From: Acidobacteriota bacterium | Lineage (GTDB): Bacteria > Acidobacteriota > Vicinamibacteria > Vicinamibacterales > 2-12-FULL-66-21 | DNA: 12,487 bases | NCBI GenBank assembly: GCA_013362195.1 | Contig: JABFWM010000112.1 | Span: forward strand, 1-12,487 | Direction: 5' to 3' | Part shown: piece after piece, positions 1 to 7,076 of the stretch | Layout: each line of letters begins with the position of its first letter | Position numbering within the stretch: the first letter of the stretch is position 1 | Notes under the pieces: model-generated | Seen by the model: only the letters and a program-made list of their open reading frames with translations | What the model was told of the DNA's origin: nothing | Databases searched by the model: none | Made by a program: the position numbers and the translations under genes

Positions 1-1322
1 AGGCGGCCGCGGCGGGGGCCGCCGCGCCGCGCCTGCAGATTCCGGTCACCCGGTTCACCTTGCCGAACGGCTTGCGCGTCATCCTGCACGAAGACCACAC
101 GGTCCCGCTGCTGACCGTGAACGTGTGGTACCACGTCGGCTCGGCGCGGGAGAAGCCCGGGCGCACCGGCTTTGCCCATCTGTTCGAGCACCTCATGTTC
201 GAGGGCTCGGGGCACGTGAAGGAAGGGCAGTTCGACCTGCTGCTCGAAGCCGCGGGCGCGACCAACAACGGGTCCACCGAAAACGATCGGACGAACTACT
301 ACATCGACGCGCCGTCGAACGCCCTCGATCTTGCGCTGTTCCTCGAATCGGATCGGATGGGGTTCCTGCTCGACGCGATGTCGCCGGCGCGGGTGAACGG
401 CCAGCGCGACGTCGTGAAGAACGAGCGGCGCCAGAGCTACGAGAACGCGCCCTACGGCATGGCCTCGATCGCGATCGGCGAATTGCTGTATCCGCAGGGC
501 CATCCCTATCGATGGCCGACGATCGGCTACATGGAGGACCTCACCGCCGCCAGCTACGAAGACGTCGTCGAGTTCTTCAAGCAGTATTACCAGCCGGCGA
601 ACGCGAGCCTCGTGGTTGCGGGTGATATCGATCCGGCACGGGCGCGCGCGGCGATCGAGAAGTGGTTCGCCGACGTCAAGCCCGGCGACGGCGTGATCCC
701 GCCGATCGACTCCCCGCATCCCGCGCTGACCGAGGTGAAGCGGAAGACCATCCGGGATCGCGTCCAGCTCCCGCGCCTCTATCTCGACTGGATCACGCCG
801 GCGCACTTCGCGCCCGGAGACGCCGAGCTCGACGTGCTGTCGGTGCTGCTCGCCGGCGGCAAGAACTCGCGCCTCTACAAACGGCTCGTCTACGAGCTGC
901 AGATTGCGCAGGACGTCTATGCGGTCCAGCAGTCGATGTCGCTGAACTCGCAATACGAGATTGCCGTCACGGCGCGTCCGGCGTCCGGCGGCGGCGCGCC
1001 CGCGGCGACGATCGATCGGATCCGCGCCATCGTCGACGAAGAGATCCGCAAACTGCAGCAGGCGCCGCCAGAGGCGCGCGAGTTCGAGCGCGCCCTCAAC
1101 CAGATCGAGTCGTCGTTCTACAACCGGCTGGAACGGATCGGCGGATTCGGCGGCGTCGGCGATCAGCTGAACGCGTATGACTTCGCGACGGGCAATCCCG
1201 ATTACTTCAACGAAGACCTGTCGCGGTATCGGGCGCTCGCGCCGGGCGACGTCCAGGCCGCCGCCGCGCGTTTCCTTCCGCTCGACAAGCGCGTCGAGCT
1301 GATCGTGGAACCCGCGAAATGA
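1..1322 (+). CDS. M16 family zinc metallopeptidase, catalytic subunit (5'-partial)
   Basis: Zinc endopeptidase of the pitrilysin/mitochondrial-processing-peptidase family (M16B). The frame is open from base 3 to the window edge, encoding an Ala-rich stretch then LQIPVTRFTLPNGLRV, so the true start and probable signal peptide lie upstream. The TTG at 60 falls inside the conserved first strand and is not a real start. Numbering from that TTG, the inverted zinc motif HLFEH is at residues 40-44 (ligands H40 and H44, catalytic E43), and the third ligand is probably E122 in VVKNERR. Both M16 halves are present, the second with the ARLYKRL-like C-domain helix around bases 865-905. The C-domain Arg/Tyr pair is absent here and present in the next gene, as in split two-subunit M16B enzymes. 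Its stop overlaps the next ATG by 4 bp (ATGA), implying stoichiometric co-translation. The family call is secure; the natural substrate and whether it is periplasmic are inferred. Confidence 0.93.
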   Translation, partial: AAAAGAAAPRLQIPVTRFTLPNGLRVILHEDHTVPLLTVNVWYHVGSAREKPGRTGFAHLFEHLMFEGSGHVKEGQFDLLLEAAGATNNGSTENDRTNYYIDAPSNALDLALFLESDRMGFLLDAMSPARVNGQRDVVKNERRQSYENAPYGMASIAIGELLYPQGHPYRWPTIGYMEDLTAASYEDVVEFFKQYYQPANASLVVAGDIDPARARAAIEKWFADVKPGDGVIPPIDSPHPALTEVKRKTIRDRVQLPRLYLDWITPAHFAPGDAELDVLSVLLAGGKNSRLYKRLVYELQIAQDVYAVQQSMSLNSQYEIAVTARPASGGGAPAATIDRIRAIVDEEIRKLQQAPPEAREFERALNQIESSFYNRLERIGGFGGVGDQLNAYDFATGNPDYFNEDLSRYRALAPGDVQAAAARFLPLDKRVELIVEPAK

Positions 1323-2758
1323 CCGCGCGCCGCTCGCTCACGCTCCTCGCAGCCGCACTCATTGTCGGCGTCGTCGCCGGCGCGCAGCAGCCAGCCGATC
1401 GCACGAAGCCGCCAGCCCTTGGTCCGGCGCCCGAGCTGCATCTCCCGCCGATCGAGAAACAGACGCTGTCGAACGGGCTGCCGGTGTGGATCGTCCCCCA
1501 GCACAAGGTCCCGGTCGTGCACGTCGAGCTCGTCGTCCGCGCCGGCAGCGCGGCGGATCCGTCGCAGAAGTTCGGGCTTGCGAGCCTCACCGCTGACATG
1601 CTCGATGAAGGGGCGGGGACGCGCTCAGCGCTCGAGATCGCCGACGCGGTCGACTACCTGGGCGCGGATCTCTCGACGTCGAGCACGAGTGACGCGTCGT
1701 ACGTCGATCTGCACGTGCCGGCCGCACGCCTGAGCGACGCACTGGCCGTGATGACCGACGTCGTCGCACGCCCGGCGTTCGCGGATGCGGAATTGAAGCG
1801 GGTGCGTGAGGAACGGCTGACGGGTCTGCTGCAGGCCGCAGACGATCCGGGGGAACTGATTCAGTTCGCGTTCCCTCGCCTCGTCTACGGGCCGTCGCAT
1901 CGTTACGGCACGGCCTCGATTGGCACGGCCGCGTCGCTCCGCGGCTTCAGCGTCGCGGATCTGAAAGCGTTCCATGCCGCCGCCTACCGCCCGCGGAACG
2001 CCACCGCGATCGTCGCGGGTGACGTGACCGCGGCGACGGTCATGCCGATGCTCGAGCGGACGCTCGGCACGTGGACGGCGACGGCCGGGGCGGCGACGAC
2101 CGCGCCCGCGGACGCGCGACAGCTGACCGCCCGCCGCGTGTATCTCGTGGACAAGCCGGGCGCCGCGCAGTCGCAGATTCGACTGGGCTGGATCGGCGTC
2201 GCGCGATCGACGCCCGATTACTTCGCGCTGCAGGTGCTGAACACCGTGCTCGGCGGATCGTTCACGTCACGTCTGAACCAGAACCTGCGCGAGGAGCACG
2301 GCTACGCGTACGGCGCCGGGTCCACCTTCGACATGCGCCGCGTCGGCGGCCTGTTCTACGCGTCGGCGGCGGTGCAGACCGACAAGACCGCCGAGGCCTT
2401 GCAGGAGTTCTTCAAGGAGCTGACGCGCATCCACGTCCCGATTGCTCCTGACGAACTGGAGCGCGCGAAGAATTACGTCTCGCTGCTGCTGCCGCGCCGC
2501 TTCGAGACCACGCGGACCGCGGCGAATGCATTGGCGCAGATCGTCGTCTACGACCTGCCGCAGGACTTTTACGCCACCTTCACGCAGCGCGTGCGCGCCG
2601 TGACCGCCGACGGCGTGAAGCGCGCGGCGGAGCAATACATCCAACCGGACAAGTTCGCGGTCGTCATTGTCGGGGATCGCAAGGCGATCGAACCGGCCGT
2701 CCGCGGGTTGAACCTCGGCCCGCTCACGATCGTGACGGCCGACGAGATCTTCAAGTGA
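1319..2758 (+). CDS. M16 family peptidase-like partner subunit, zinc site lost
   Basis: Second subunit of a heterodimeric M16B peptidase, 479 aa. Residues 1-22 form a signal peptide (MTARRS, hydrophobic core LTLLAAALIVGVVAG, then AQQ), so the mature protein is probably exported. This supports the ATG inside the ATGA overlap. The first M16 domain is recognisable (LSNGLPVWIV, residues 50-59), but the position of HxxEH reads S89-L-T-A92-D93, so all motif zinc and catalytic residues are gone. The second domain keeps LREEHGYAYGAGS, with R324 and Y331 seven residues apart, the Arg/Tyr pair that completes the active site in the family. Gene 1 has the zinc site without this pair, so the two proteins look complementary. 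The C-terminus overlaps the DinB gene by GTGA. Family assignment is firm; heterodimer formation is inferred from known pairs with this arrangement. Confidence 0.93.
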   Translation: MTARRSLTLLAAALIVGVVAGAQQPADRTKPPALGPAPELHLPPIEKQTLSNGLPVWIVPQHKVPVVHVELVVRAGSAADPSQKFGLASLTADMLDEGAGTRSALEIADAVDYLGADLSTSSTSDASYVDLHVPAARLSDALAVMTDVVARPAFADAELKRVREERLTGLLQAADDPGELIQFAFPRLVYGPSHRYGTASIGTAASLRGFSVADLKAFHAAAYRPRNATAIVAGDVTAATVMPMLERTLGTWTATAGAATTAPADARQLTARRVYLVDKPGAAQSQIRLGWIGVARSTPDYFALQVLNTVLGGSFTSRLNQNLREEHGYAYGAGSTFDMRRVGGLFYASAAVQTDKTAEALQEFFKELTRIHVPIAPDELERAKNYVSLLLPRRFETTRTAANALAQIVVYDLPQDFYATFTQRVRAVTADGVKRAAEQYIQPDKFAVVIVGDRKAIEPAVRGLNLGPLTIVTADEIFK

Positions 2759-3243
2759 TACTCGAATTCGACGAACTGGTCCGCTATACGAATGAAGAAC
2801 GCGAGAAGTGGCGCGCCTGGTTCACCGCGCACCCGGATGCGACGGAAGTCGAGGTGCAGCCCGCTGCCCGCTTCGCCGCGGTCGGCACGCTCATCGATCA
2901 CATCTTCCTGGTGGAACGCCGCCACCTGCAGCGGCTCCGCGGCACGACGCTCGACGACCGCACCGGACTGAGCGGCCGGCACGCGCCGCCGCTGTTCGAC
3001 TATGGGGCATCGGTGCGCCGCGAGATGGAGCAGTTCGTCCTCGACCTCGATCCCGACGAGGCCGACACGCCGCGGACCTACGCCCTGCAGAGCGGCCCGG
3101 TGACGGCGACGCCCCGCAAGCTGCTCTTCCACTGCCTGGTGCACGAAATCCGCCACTGGGCCCAGATCGCGCTCGCCGTCCGGCGCGCCGGCCTCGAACC
3201 CCCGGGGAACCACGATCTGCTCTTGAGTCGCGCGCTCAAGTGA
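2755..3243 (+). CDS. DinB-family putative metal-dependent protein
   Basis: Protein of 162 aa with the DinB/YfiT four-helix-bundle pattern. Three histidines fit the usual metal-binding triad: H49 in TLIDHIFLVERRHL, then H130 and H134 in HCLVHEIRHWAQIA. The spacing (about 80 residues, then 4) is that of the family. No signal peptide or membrane segment is visible, so it is probably cytoplasmic. The start is GTG at 2755, overlapping the M16 stop as GTGA, so translation is likely coupled to the exported M16 pair. Family members include thiol-dependent transferases (mycothiol or bacillithiol S-transferases) and many of unknown role, so a thiol-transferase or detoxification function is possible but not shown. 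The sequence supports the family only. Confidence 0.88.
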   Translation: MILEFDELVRYTNEEREKWRAWFTAHPDATEVEVQPAARFAAVGTLIDHIFLVERRHLQRLRGTTLDDRTGLSGRHAPPLFDYGASVRREMEQFVLDLDPDEADTPRTYALQSGPVTATPRKLLFHCLVHEIRHWAQIALAVRRAGLEPPGNHDLLLSRALK

Positions 3244-3246
3244 TCC

Positions 3247-3298
3247 CCACGGATACACACGGATACGTCGTTCTGGCGCAGGCCGGGCGCATCCGTGG
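3247..3298. repeat. Convergent-gene repeat with inverted arms, possible bidirectional terminator
   Basis: The 60-bp gap between the DinB stop and the aminotransferase stop carries a tandem near-duplicate (CACGGATAC at 3248-3256 and 3258-3266). It also has an 8-bp inverted repeat, CCACGGAT at 3247-3254 and ATCCGTGG at 3291-3298. The arms could pair across 36 nt. The two genes converge here, so a role at both 3' ends is plausible. There is no T-tract on either strand, so intrinsic termination is not well supported. The CCACGGAT/CACGGAT theme resembles short dispersed intergenic repeats in environmental bacteria, which is my recollection and was not searched. Confidence 0.45.
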
Positions 3299-3303
3299 TG
3301 GAT

Positions 3304-4629
3304 CTATTGCGCGATCTGCGCGAGGCCGCGGTCGATGATGTCGAAGCCGTGGCGCAGCTCCTCTTCGGTGATGGAGAGCGGCGGGTTCGTGAAAAACGTG
3401 TTCCAGCGGACGAACGTGTACAGCCCTTCGTCGCGAAAGAACCTCGCGAGCCGCTGCATCGGCTCCGACGTGCCGTTGAACGGCGCCAGCGGCTCCATCG
3501 ACGATCGGTCCTGCACCAGCTCGACGATCCCGAACAGGCCGATCGATCGCGTGGCGCCGACGCTGGGGTGGCGGGAGGCGAGATCATCCATCAACGCCTG
3601 CATCACCGCACCCATGCGGCGAGCGTTCTCGATCAAGCGATCGTCTTCGTAGACCTGCAGCGTCGCCAAGGCCGTCGCGCACGCGAGCGGATGGCTGTTG
3701 TAGGTGAGGCCGCCGTAGAACACCTTCTCGCGGAAGTGTTCGGCGATCGCCCGGCGCATGCCGACCGCGCCAAGCGGCACGTACGCGCTCGTCAGCCCCT
3801 TTGCCATCGTGATCAGATCCGGCACGACCCGCCAGTGGTCGACGGCAAACCACTCGCCGGTGCGGCCGAATCCCGACATGACCTCGTCGGCGATCATCAG
3901 GATGCCGTGCTTCGTGCACACCTCGCGGACGCCCCGGAGGTAGCCGTCCGGCGGCACCAGCACGCCGTTGGTCCCGACGACCGGTTCGAGGATGAAGGCC
4001 GCGATCGTCTGGGGCCCTTCGAGCTGAATCGTCTCGTCGAGGTCTGCCAGCGCCTTCGCGGCCGAGTCCCACCCGCGCTGGATGCCGTGGTACGGGTTCA
4101 GCACGTGGACGACGCCCGGCATGCCCGGCTCGTTCGCCCACCGGCGCGGGTCCCCGGTCACCGTCATGACGCCCGCGGTCGCGCCGTGGTACGAGCGGTA
4201 GAACGACAGGACCTTGTGCCGGCCGGTGAACTGCCGCGCGAGCTTGATCGCGTTCTCGTTGGCTTCCGCGCCGCCGTTGGTGAAGAAAAAGGTATCGATG
4301 TCGCCGGGGGTGATCTCCGCCAGTTTCCGTCCGAGCCGCGCGCGCGGCTCCGTGGCCATGAACGGATTCGCATACGCGAGCGTCTCCGCCTGCTGTTGAA
4401 TCGCGCGGATGACGCGCTCGTCGCCGTGGCCGACGTTCACGCACATCAACTGGCTGTTGAAGTCGAGAAAGCGCTTGCCCTCGGGCGTCCAGAACCAGCA
4501 GCCCTTCGCGCCGGCGACGGCGATCGGGTCGATCGCGCCCTGCGCAGACCACTCGAACAGCGTGTGCCGCTTCGTGAGATCCACGATGGTCTTGGCGTCC
4601 AGTGTCGTCGTCGAACCTGCGGTTGTCAT
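3304..4629 (-). CDS. Class III PLP-dependent aminotransferase
   Basis: Omega-aminotransferase-type enzyme of 441 aa, a usual class III length, moving an amino group from an amine or omega-amino acid to a keto acid. Landmarks in order: TNGGAEAN (117-124) for cofactor phosphate binding; SYHG (146-149), which stacks on PLP; LEPVVG (214-219); IADEVMSGFGRTG (246-258) with D248 for the pyridine nitrogen; and MAKGLTS (275-281) with Schiff-base lysine K277. The ATG at 4629 has a GGAG ribosome site 5 nt upstream, which fixes the start; the stop is TAG. It is co-directional with the symporter and SDR genes but separated from the SDR gene by 124 bp of hairpins and repeats. Overall flavour resembles taurine/beta-alanine/GABA-type transaminases annotated broadly as aspartate aminotransferase family; I cannot choose a substrate. 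No signal peptide, so cytoplasmic. Confidence 0.93.
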   Translation of the reverse strand: MTTAGSTTTLDAKTIVDLTKRHTLFEWSAQGAIDPIAVAGAKGCWFWTPEGKRFLDFNSQLMCVNVGHGDERVIRAIQQQAETLAYANPFMATEPRARLGRKLAEITPGDIDTFFFTNGGAEANENAIKLARQFTGRHKVLSFYRSYHGATAGVMTVTGDPRRWANEPGMPGVVHVLNPYHGIQRGWDSAAKALADLDETIQLEGPQTIAAFILEPVVGTNGVLVPPDGYLRGVREVCTKHGILMIADEVMSGFGRTGEWFAVDHWRVVPDLITMAKGLTSAYVPLGAVGMRRAIAEHFREKVFYGGLTYNSHPLACATALATLQVYEDDRLIENARRMGAVMQALMDDLASRHPSVGATRSIGLFGIVELVQDRSSMEPLAPFNGTSEPMQRLARFFRDEGLYTFVRWNTFFTNPPLSITEEELRHGFDIIDRGLAQIAQ

Positions 4630-4634
4630 AGGAA

Positions 4635-4638
4635 CTCC
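4635..4638 (-). promoter_or_regulatory. Ribosome binding site of the aminotransferase gene
   Basis: GGAG on the minus strand, 5 nt before the ATG at 4629-4627. It supports independent translation of this gene, which unlike its upstream neighbour is not coupled by overlap. Confidence 0.7.
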
Positions 4639-4658
4639 GAACAGACGATTCCGTGAGG

Positions 4659-4702
4659 GCCGGGTCTTCAGGCCCGGCGACCGGCGGGTCTAGAGACCCG
4701 CC
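4659..4702. repeat. Tandem pair of related 20-bp hairpins
   Basis: Two 20-bp palindromes lie side by side between the SDR and aminotransferase genes. The first (4659-4678) has arms GCCGGGTCT and AGGCCCGGC around TC, with one wobble pair. The second (4683-4702) has perfect 9-bp arms GGCGGGTCT and AGACCCGCC around AG. Both share the core CGGGTCT-NN-AGRCCCG, and a 4-bp spacer separates them, suggesting duplication of one unit. They sit inside the intergenic part of a co-directional gene set, so they could attenuate or terminate transcription or stabilise mRNA ends. No T-run follows on the minus strand. The look is that of a dispersed REP-like element. Confidence 0.7.
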
Positions 4703-4716
4703 CTACGTCTGCCAAC

Positions 4717-4758
4717 GCCTTCGCCCTTCGCTCCTCGCCCTTCGCCCTTCGCCCTACA
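4717..4758. repeat. Heptanucleotide tandem repeat overlapping the SDR 3' end
   Basis: About six imperfect copies of the 7-mer CCCTTCG run from 4717 to 4758. They are GCCTTCG, CCCTTCG, CTCCTCG, CCCTTCG, CCCTTCG and a decayed CCCTACA. The last copy contains the SDR stop codon (TAG on the minus strand, 4756-4754), so array length changes could extend or alter the SDR C-terminus. The array abuts the hairpin pair, and both may be parts of one element. Confidence 0.7.
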
Positions 4759-5560
4759 TCCCCGGCGGCATGAACCGGCCGTCGGCGGCGAGCCATCCAC
4801 CGTCGGCGAACAGCACCGTGCCCGTGACGTAACTGGCGGCATCGGACGCGAGAAAGACCGACGGACCGATCAGTTCGTCGGCCCGGCCCCAGCGGTTGAA
4901 CACGCTCTTTCCCGCATACGCGTCGTACCAGTCCTTGTTCGCCTTGATCGGCGCGGTGAGCGGCGTCTCGATCACGCCGGGTCCGATCGCGTTCACCCGC
5001 ACGCCGGACGGCCCGAATTCCGCGGCCGCGGTCTTCACCATCTGCACGATCGCGGCCTTCGTGGCGGCGTAAACGCTCTGGCCCGGCTCGACGACCTGCG
5101 ACCGGATCGACGAGAAGAGGATGATGCTGCCCTTCTTTCGCGACGTCATGACGCGGCCGGCGGCGCGGAGCACGTTGAAGTTGCCCTTGATGTTGACGTC
5201 GAGCACGCGCGCCAGCTCCTCGTCGGCATATTTCAGGATCGGCTTGCGCACGTTGATCGCCGGCGTGCAGATGACGATGTCGAGGCCGTGCGCCGCGTCG
5301 ATCCGATCGAACGCGGCGTCCACCGCGGCGGAGTCGCGGATGTCGAGGACGCCGGCGTCGCACGTCAGCCCGTCGCGAACGGCGCTCTCGGCGACGCCGC
5401 GCGCCGCCGCCTCATTGACGTCGAGCGCGAACACGCGTGCGCCATGCCGCGCGCAGCCGAGCGCCACCGCTTCGCCGATGCCGGATCCCGCGCCAATCAC
5501 CGCCGCCGTCTTGCCTGTCAGATCGAACAGATGTCGGGAGGTGCCCAAACGATGCTCCAT
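4754..5560 (-). CDS. Short-chain dehydrogenase/reductase (SDR)
   Basis: Classical SDR oxidoreductase of 268 aa using NAD(P)(H). The nucleotide-binding loop GAGSGIGE is at 23-30. The catalytic tetrad is N123 (DVNIKG), S151 (LFSSIRS), Y164 and K168 (YAATK). IGPGVIETPL (192-201) follows, and FADGGWLAADG closes the fold. D48 at the end of the second strand (FALDVNE) suggests preference for NAD(H). The usual NNAG motif reads CTPAIN (98-103), followed by VRKPILKY, a pattern like gluconate-5-dehydrogenase/sugar-acid SDRs. The ATG at 5560 shares its A with the symporter stop (TGATG), so translation is coupled; the long in-frame extension upstream is an alternative-frame reading of the symporter gene. 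Cytoplasmic. The substrate is unknown, a hydroxy acid, polyol or the carbonyl product of a partner enzyme. Confidence 0.92.
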   Translation of the reverse strand: MEHRLGTSRHLFDLTGKTAAVIGAGSGIGEAVALGCARHGARVFALDVNEAAARGVAESAVRDGLTCDAGVLDIRDSAAVDAAFDRIDAAHGLDIVICTPAINVRKPILKYADEELARVLDVNIKGNFNVLRAAGRVMTSRKKGSIILFSSIRSQVVEPGQSVYAATKAAIVQMVKTAAAEFGPSGVRVNAIGPGVIETPLTAPIKANKDWYDAYAGKSVFNRWGRADELIGPSVFLASDAASYVTGTVLFADGGWLAADGRFMPPGM

Positions 5561-7014
5561 CAGCTGCGAGCCGGCGCCGGCCTGCTTGACGGAGCACGGC
5601 CGCCGGCAAGAAAGGTGAGCGCGAACGCGATGACGGCTCCGCTCAGGCCGCACATGGCTGGCGTGAACGCGCCAATCGGCCGGCCGCTGTTCCAGGCCTG
5701 CGCCGCGATCATGACGGCCACGCCGCCGGCGATCGCGGCCAGCGCGTCGAGCGCTCTCGGCCGGCGCAGGAACAGGCCGGCCACGATCGGCACGAACAGG
5801 CTCACGCCGAGCAGCGTATAGAAGATGCTGAGCGCATCGACAATCGTCCGGGAGAGCAGCGCCACGAACACGCCAAGCAGGCCGCCGGCGATCGACGCGG
5901 CGCGGGCCACGACCAGGATCTGGCGATCCGTGGCTGCGGGGTTGACGAAGCGCTTGTAGAGATCCTGTGAGAGCGAGGTCGCGAGCATGAACAGAATCGC
6001 GTCGGCGGCGCTCACCTCCGCCGAGAAGACGGCTGCCAGCCCGAGCGCCCCGACCCAGAACGGCACGTCGTGCATGAACAGCATCGGCAGCGCGAGCTCG
6101 TGGTTCGGCAGCCCCGGGTCGAGGGCACGCGCCGCCATCCCGAGCAGCGTCGGCACGAGCGCGTAGAGGAACAGGCCGAGGGCGTTCAGTCCCACGCCAA
6201 TCCGCACCGCGCGCGGATCGCGTGCGCCGTAGACCTTCTGCAGCAGTCCTGGCGACACGATGAAGGCCGGCGTCAGCATCGCGACGTACATCCATCCCGA
6301 GCGCCCGCTCTCCCACGGATTCCAGGACGCCGCATCGGGAATCGCGGCACGCAGGCCGTCAAGCCCGCCCACCGCCGCCAGCGCCAGCGGCAGCGCGATC
6401 GCGAAGCCGAGCACCTTCACGCTCAGTTGGACGACGTTCACGACGGCGGACGACTTGAGGCCGCCGGCGCCGAAGTACGCCGTCACCACACCGGCGCCGA
6501 TGACGCAGCCGGCGATCTTCGGCAGTCCGATCACGACGTTCAGCACCCACGCGATGCCGATCAACTGGCCGGCAAGAATCGCCACCGTGCCGATCCAGAG
6601 CAGCAGCGCCACCGTCGCGCGCACCCGGTGGTCGTAGCGCCACTCGAGGAAGTCGCCGACCGTGCGCAGATCGTGGGCCGCCGCGACGCGCCACATCCGC
6701 GGTCCCACCCACGCGGCGAGGATCACCGATCCAATCGCCGCCGAACCGACCCACCACCACGCCGCGAGCCCGTCGCGATACCCGAGCCCGGTCGCGCCAA
6801 TCGTCGATCCGCCGCCGATGTTCGCGGCCAGCAACGTCGCGAAGAGCAGACCCGGCCCGAGGGCGCGTCCCGCGACGAAGAAATCGCGCGCCCCCCGGAC
6901 GCGGCGCGCGACCCACAGGCCCAGCGCGATCTGCGCGACGGAGTACACGATGATGAGGAGGAGATAACCCACGGGGGCAGCCGCCACGGACGGATCGCCG
7001 TCGATCCGCGCCAC
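5560..7014 (-). CDS. Sodium:solute symporter (SSS family)
   Basis: Inner-membrane Na+-coupled importer, 484 aa, with about 13 hydrophobic segments from residue 16 to 470, as in the LeuT-fold SSS family (PutP, vSGLT). Family marks are the early helix FATLLAANIGGGSTIGATGLGYRDG (58-82) and the helix AAVFSAEVSAADAILF (327-342) followed by LATSLSQDLYKRF. In the second, S335 matches one hydroxyl ligand of the Na2 site, while the neighbouring ligand position is A336. The start is uncertain. GTG at 7014 is the first codon after an in-frame stop at 7029-7027 and lacks a clear Shine-Dalgarno; GTG codons at residues 10 and 15 are alternatives, still before the first helix. A weak minus-strand promoter (TTGCGT 7054-7049, 17 bp, TGTAAC 7031-7026) would give a very short leader. 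Ends in a TGATG overlap with the SDR gene. The substrate is unknown. Confidence 0.92.
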   Translation of the reverse strand: MARIDGDPSVAAAPVGYLLLIIVYSVAQIALGLWVARRVRGARDFFVAGRALGPGLLFATLLAANIGGGSTIGATGLGYRDGLAAWWWVGSAAIGSVILAAWVGPRMWRVAAAHDLRTVGDFLEWRYDHRVRATVALLLWIGTVAILAGQLIGIAWVLNVVIGLPKIAGCVIGAGVVTAYFGAGGLKSSAVVNVVQLSVKVLGFAIALPLALAAVGGLDGLRAAIPDAASWNPWESGRSGWMYVAMLTPAFIVSPGLLQKVYGARDPRAVRIGVGLNALGLFLYALVPTLLGMAARALDPGLPNHELALPMLFMHDVPFWVGALGLAAVFSAEVSAADAILFMLATSLSQDLYKRFVNPAATDRQILVVARAASIAGGLLGVFVALLSRTIVDALSIFYTLLGVSLFVPIVAGLFLRRPRALDALAAIAGGVAVMIAAQAWNSGRPIGAFTPAMCGLSGAVIAFALTFLAGGRAPSSRPAPARS

Positions 7015-7017
7015 GTT

Positions 7018-7046
7018 TTGACAACGTTACATCATTCCGATAGAAA
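7018..7046 (+). promoter_or_regulatory. Sigma70-type promoter for the M20 gene
   Basis: Perfect TTGACA -35 at 7018-7023, a 17-bp spacer, and TAGAAA -10 at 7041-7046. The expected transcription start is near 7053, leaving a leader of about 24 nt before the ATG at 7077. It lies in the 62-bp divergent gap, which is visibly more AT-rich than the flanking genes. The 13-bp string ATTCCGATAGAAA at its end recurs, with R-for-R changes, upstream of the receptor gene. Confidence 0.65.
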
Positions 7047-7076
7047 CGACGCAAGACCTCGCCCGTCCACACCTGC

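Noticed and set aside
60..62. TTG as the start of the first M16 gene
   Set aside because: Homology (RFTLPNGLRV) crosses this codon and the frame stays open to the window edge, so the gene starts upstream.
3295..4656. 453-codon + strand open frame over the aminotransferase gene
   Set aside because: It is the antisense shadow of a gene with intact class III aminotransferase motifs; its product is Arg/His-rich with no family features.
4659..4702. CRISPR-like repeats
   Set aside because: There are only two palindromic units with a 4-bp spacer; no repeat-spacer periodicity and no cas genes are present.
5561..6316. In-frame upstream extension of the SDR gene to 6316
   Set aside because: The extension reads the symporter gene in another frame, and real SDR homology begins just after the ATG at 5560, which forms a TGATG overlap.
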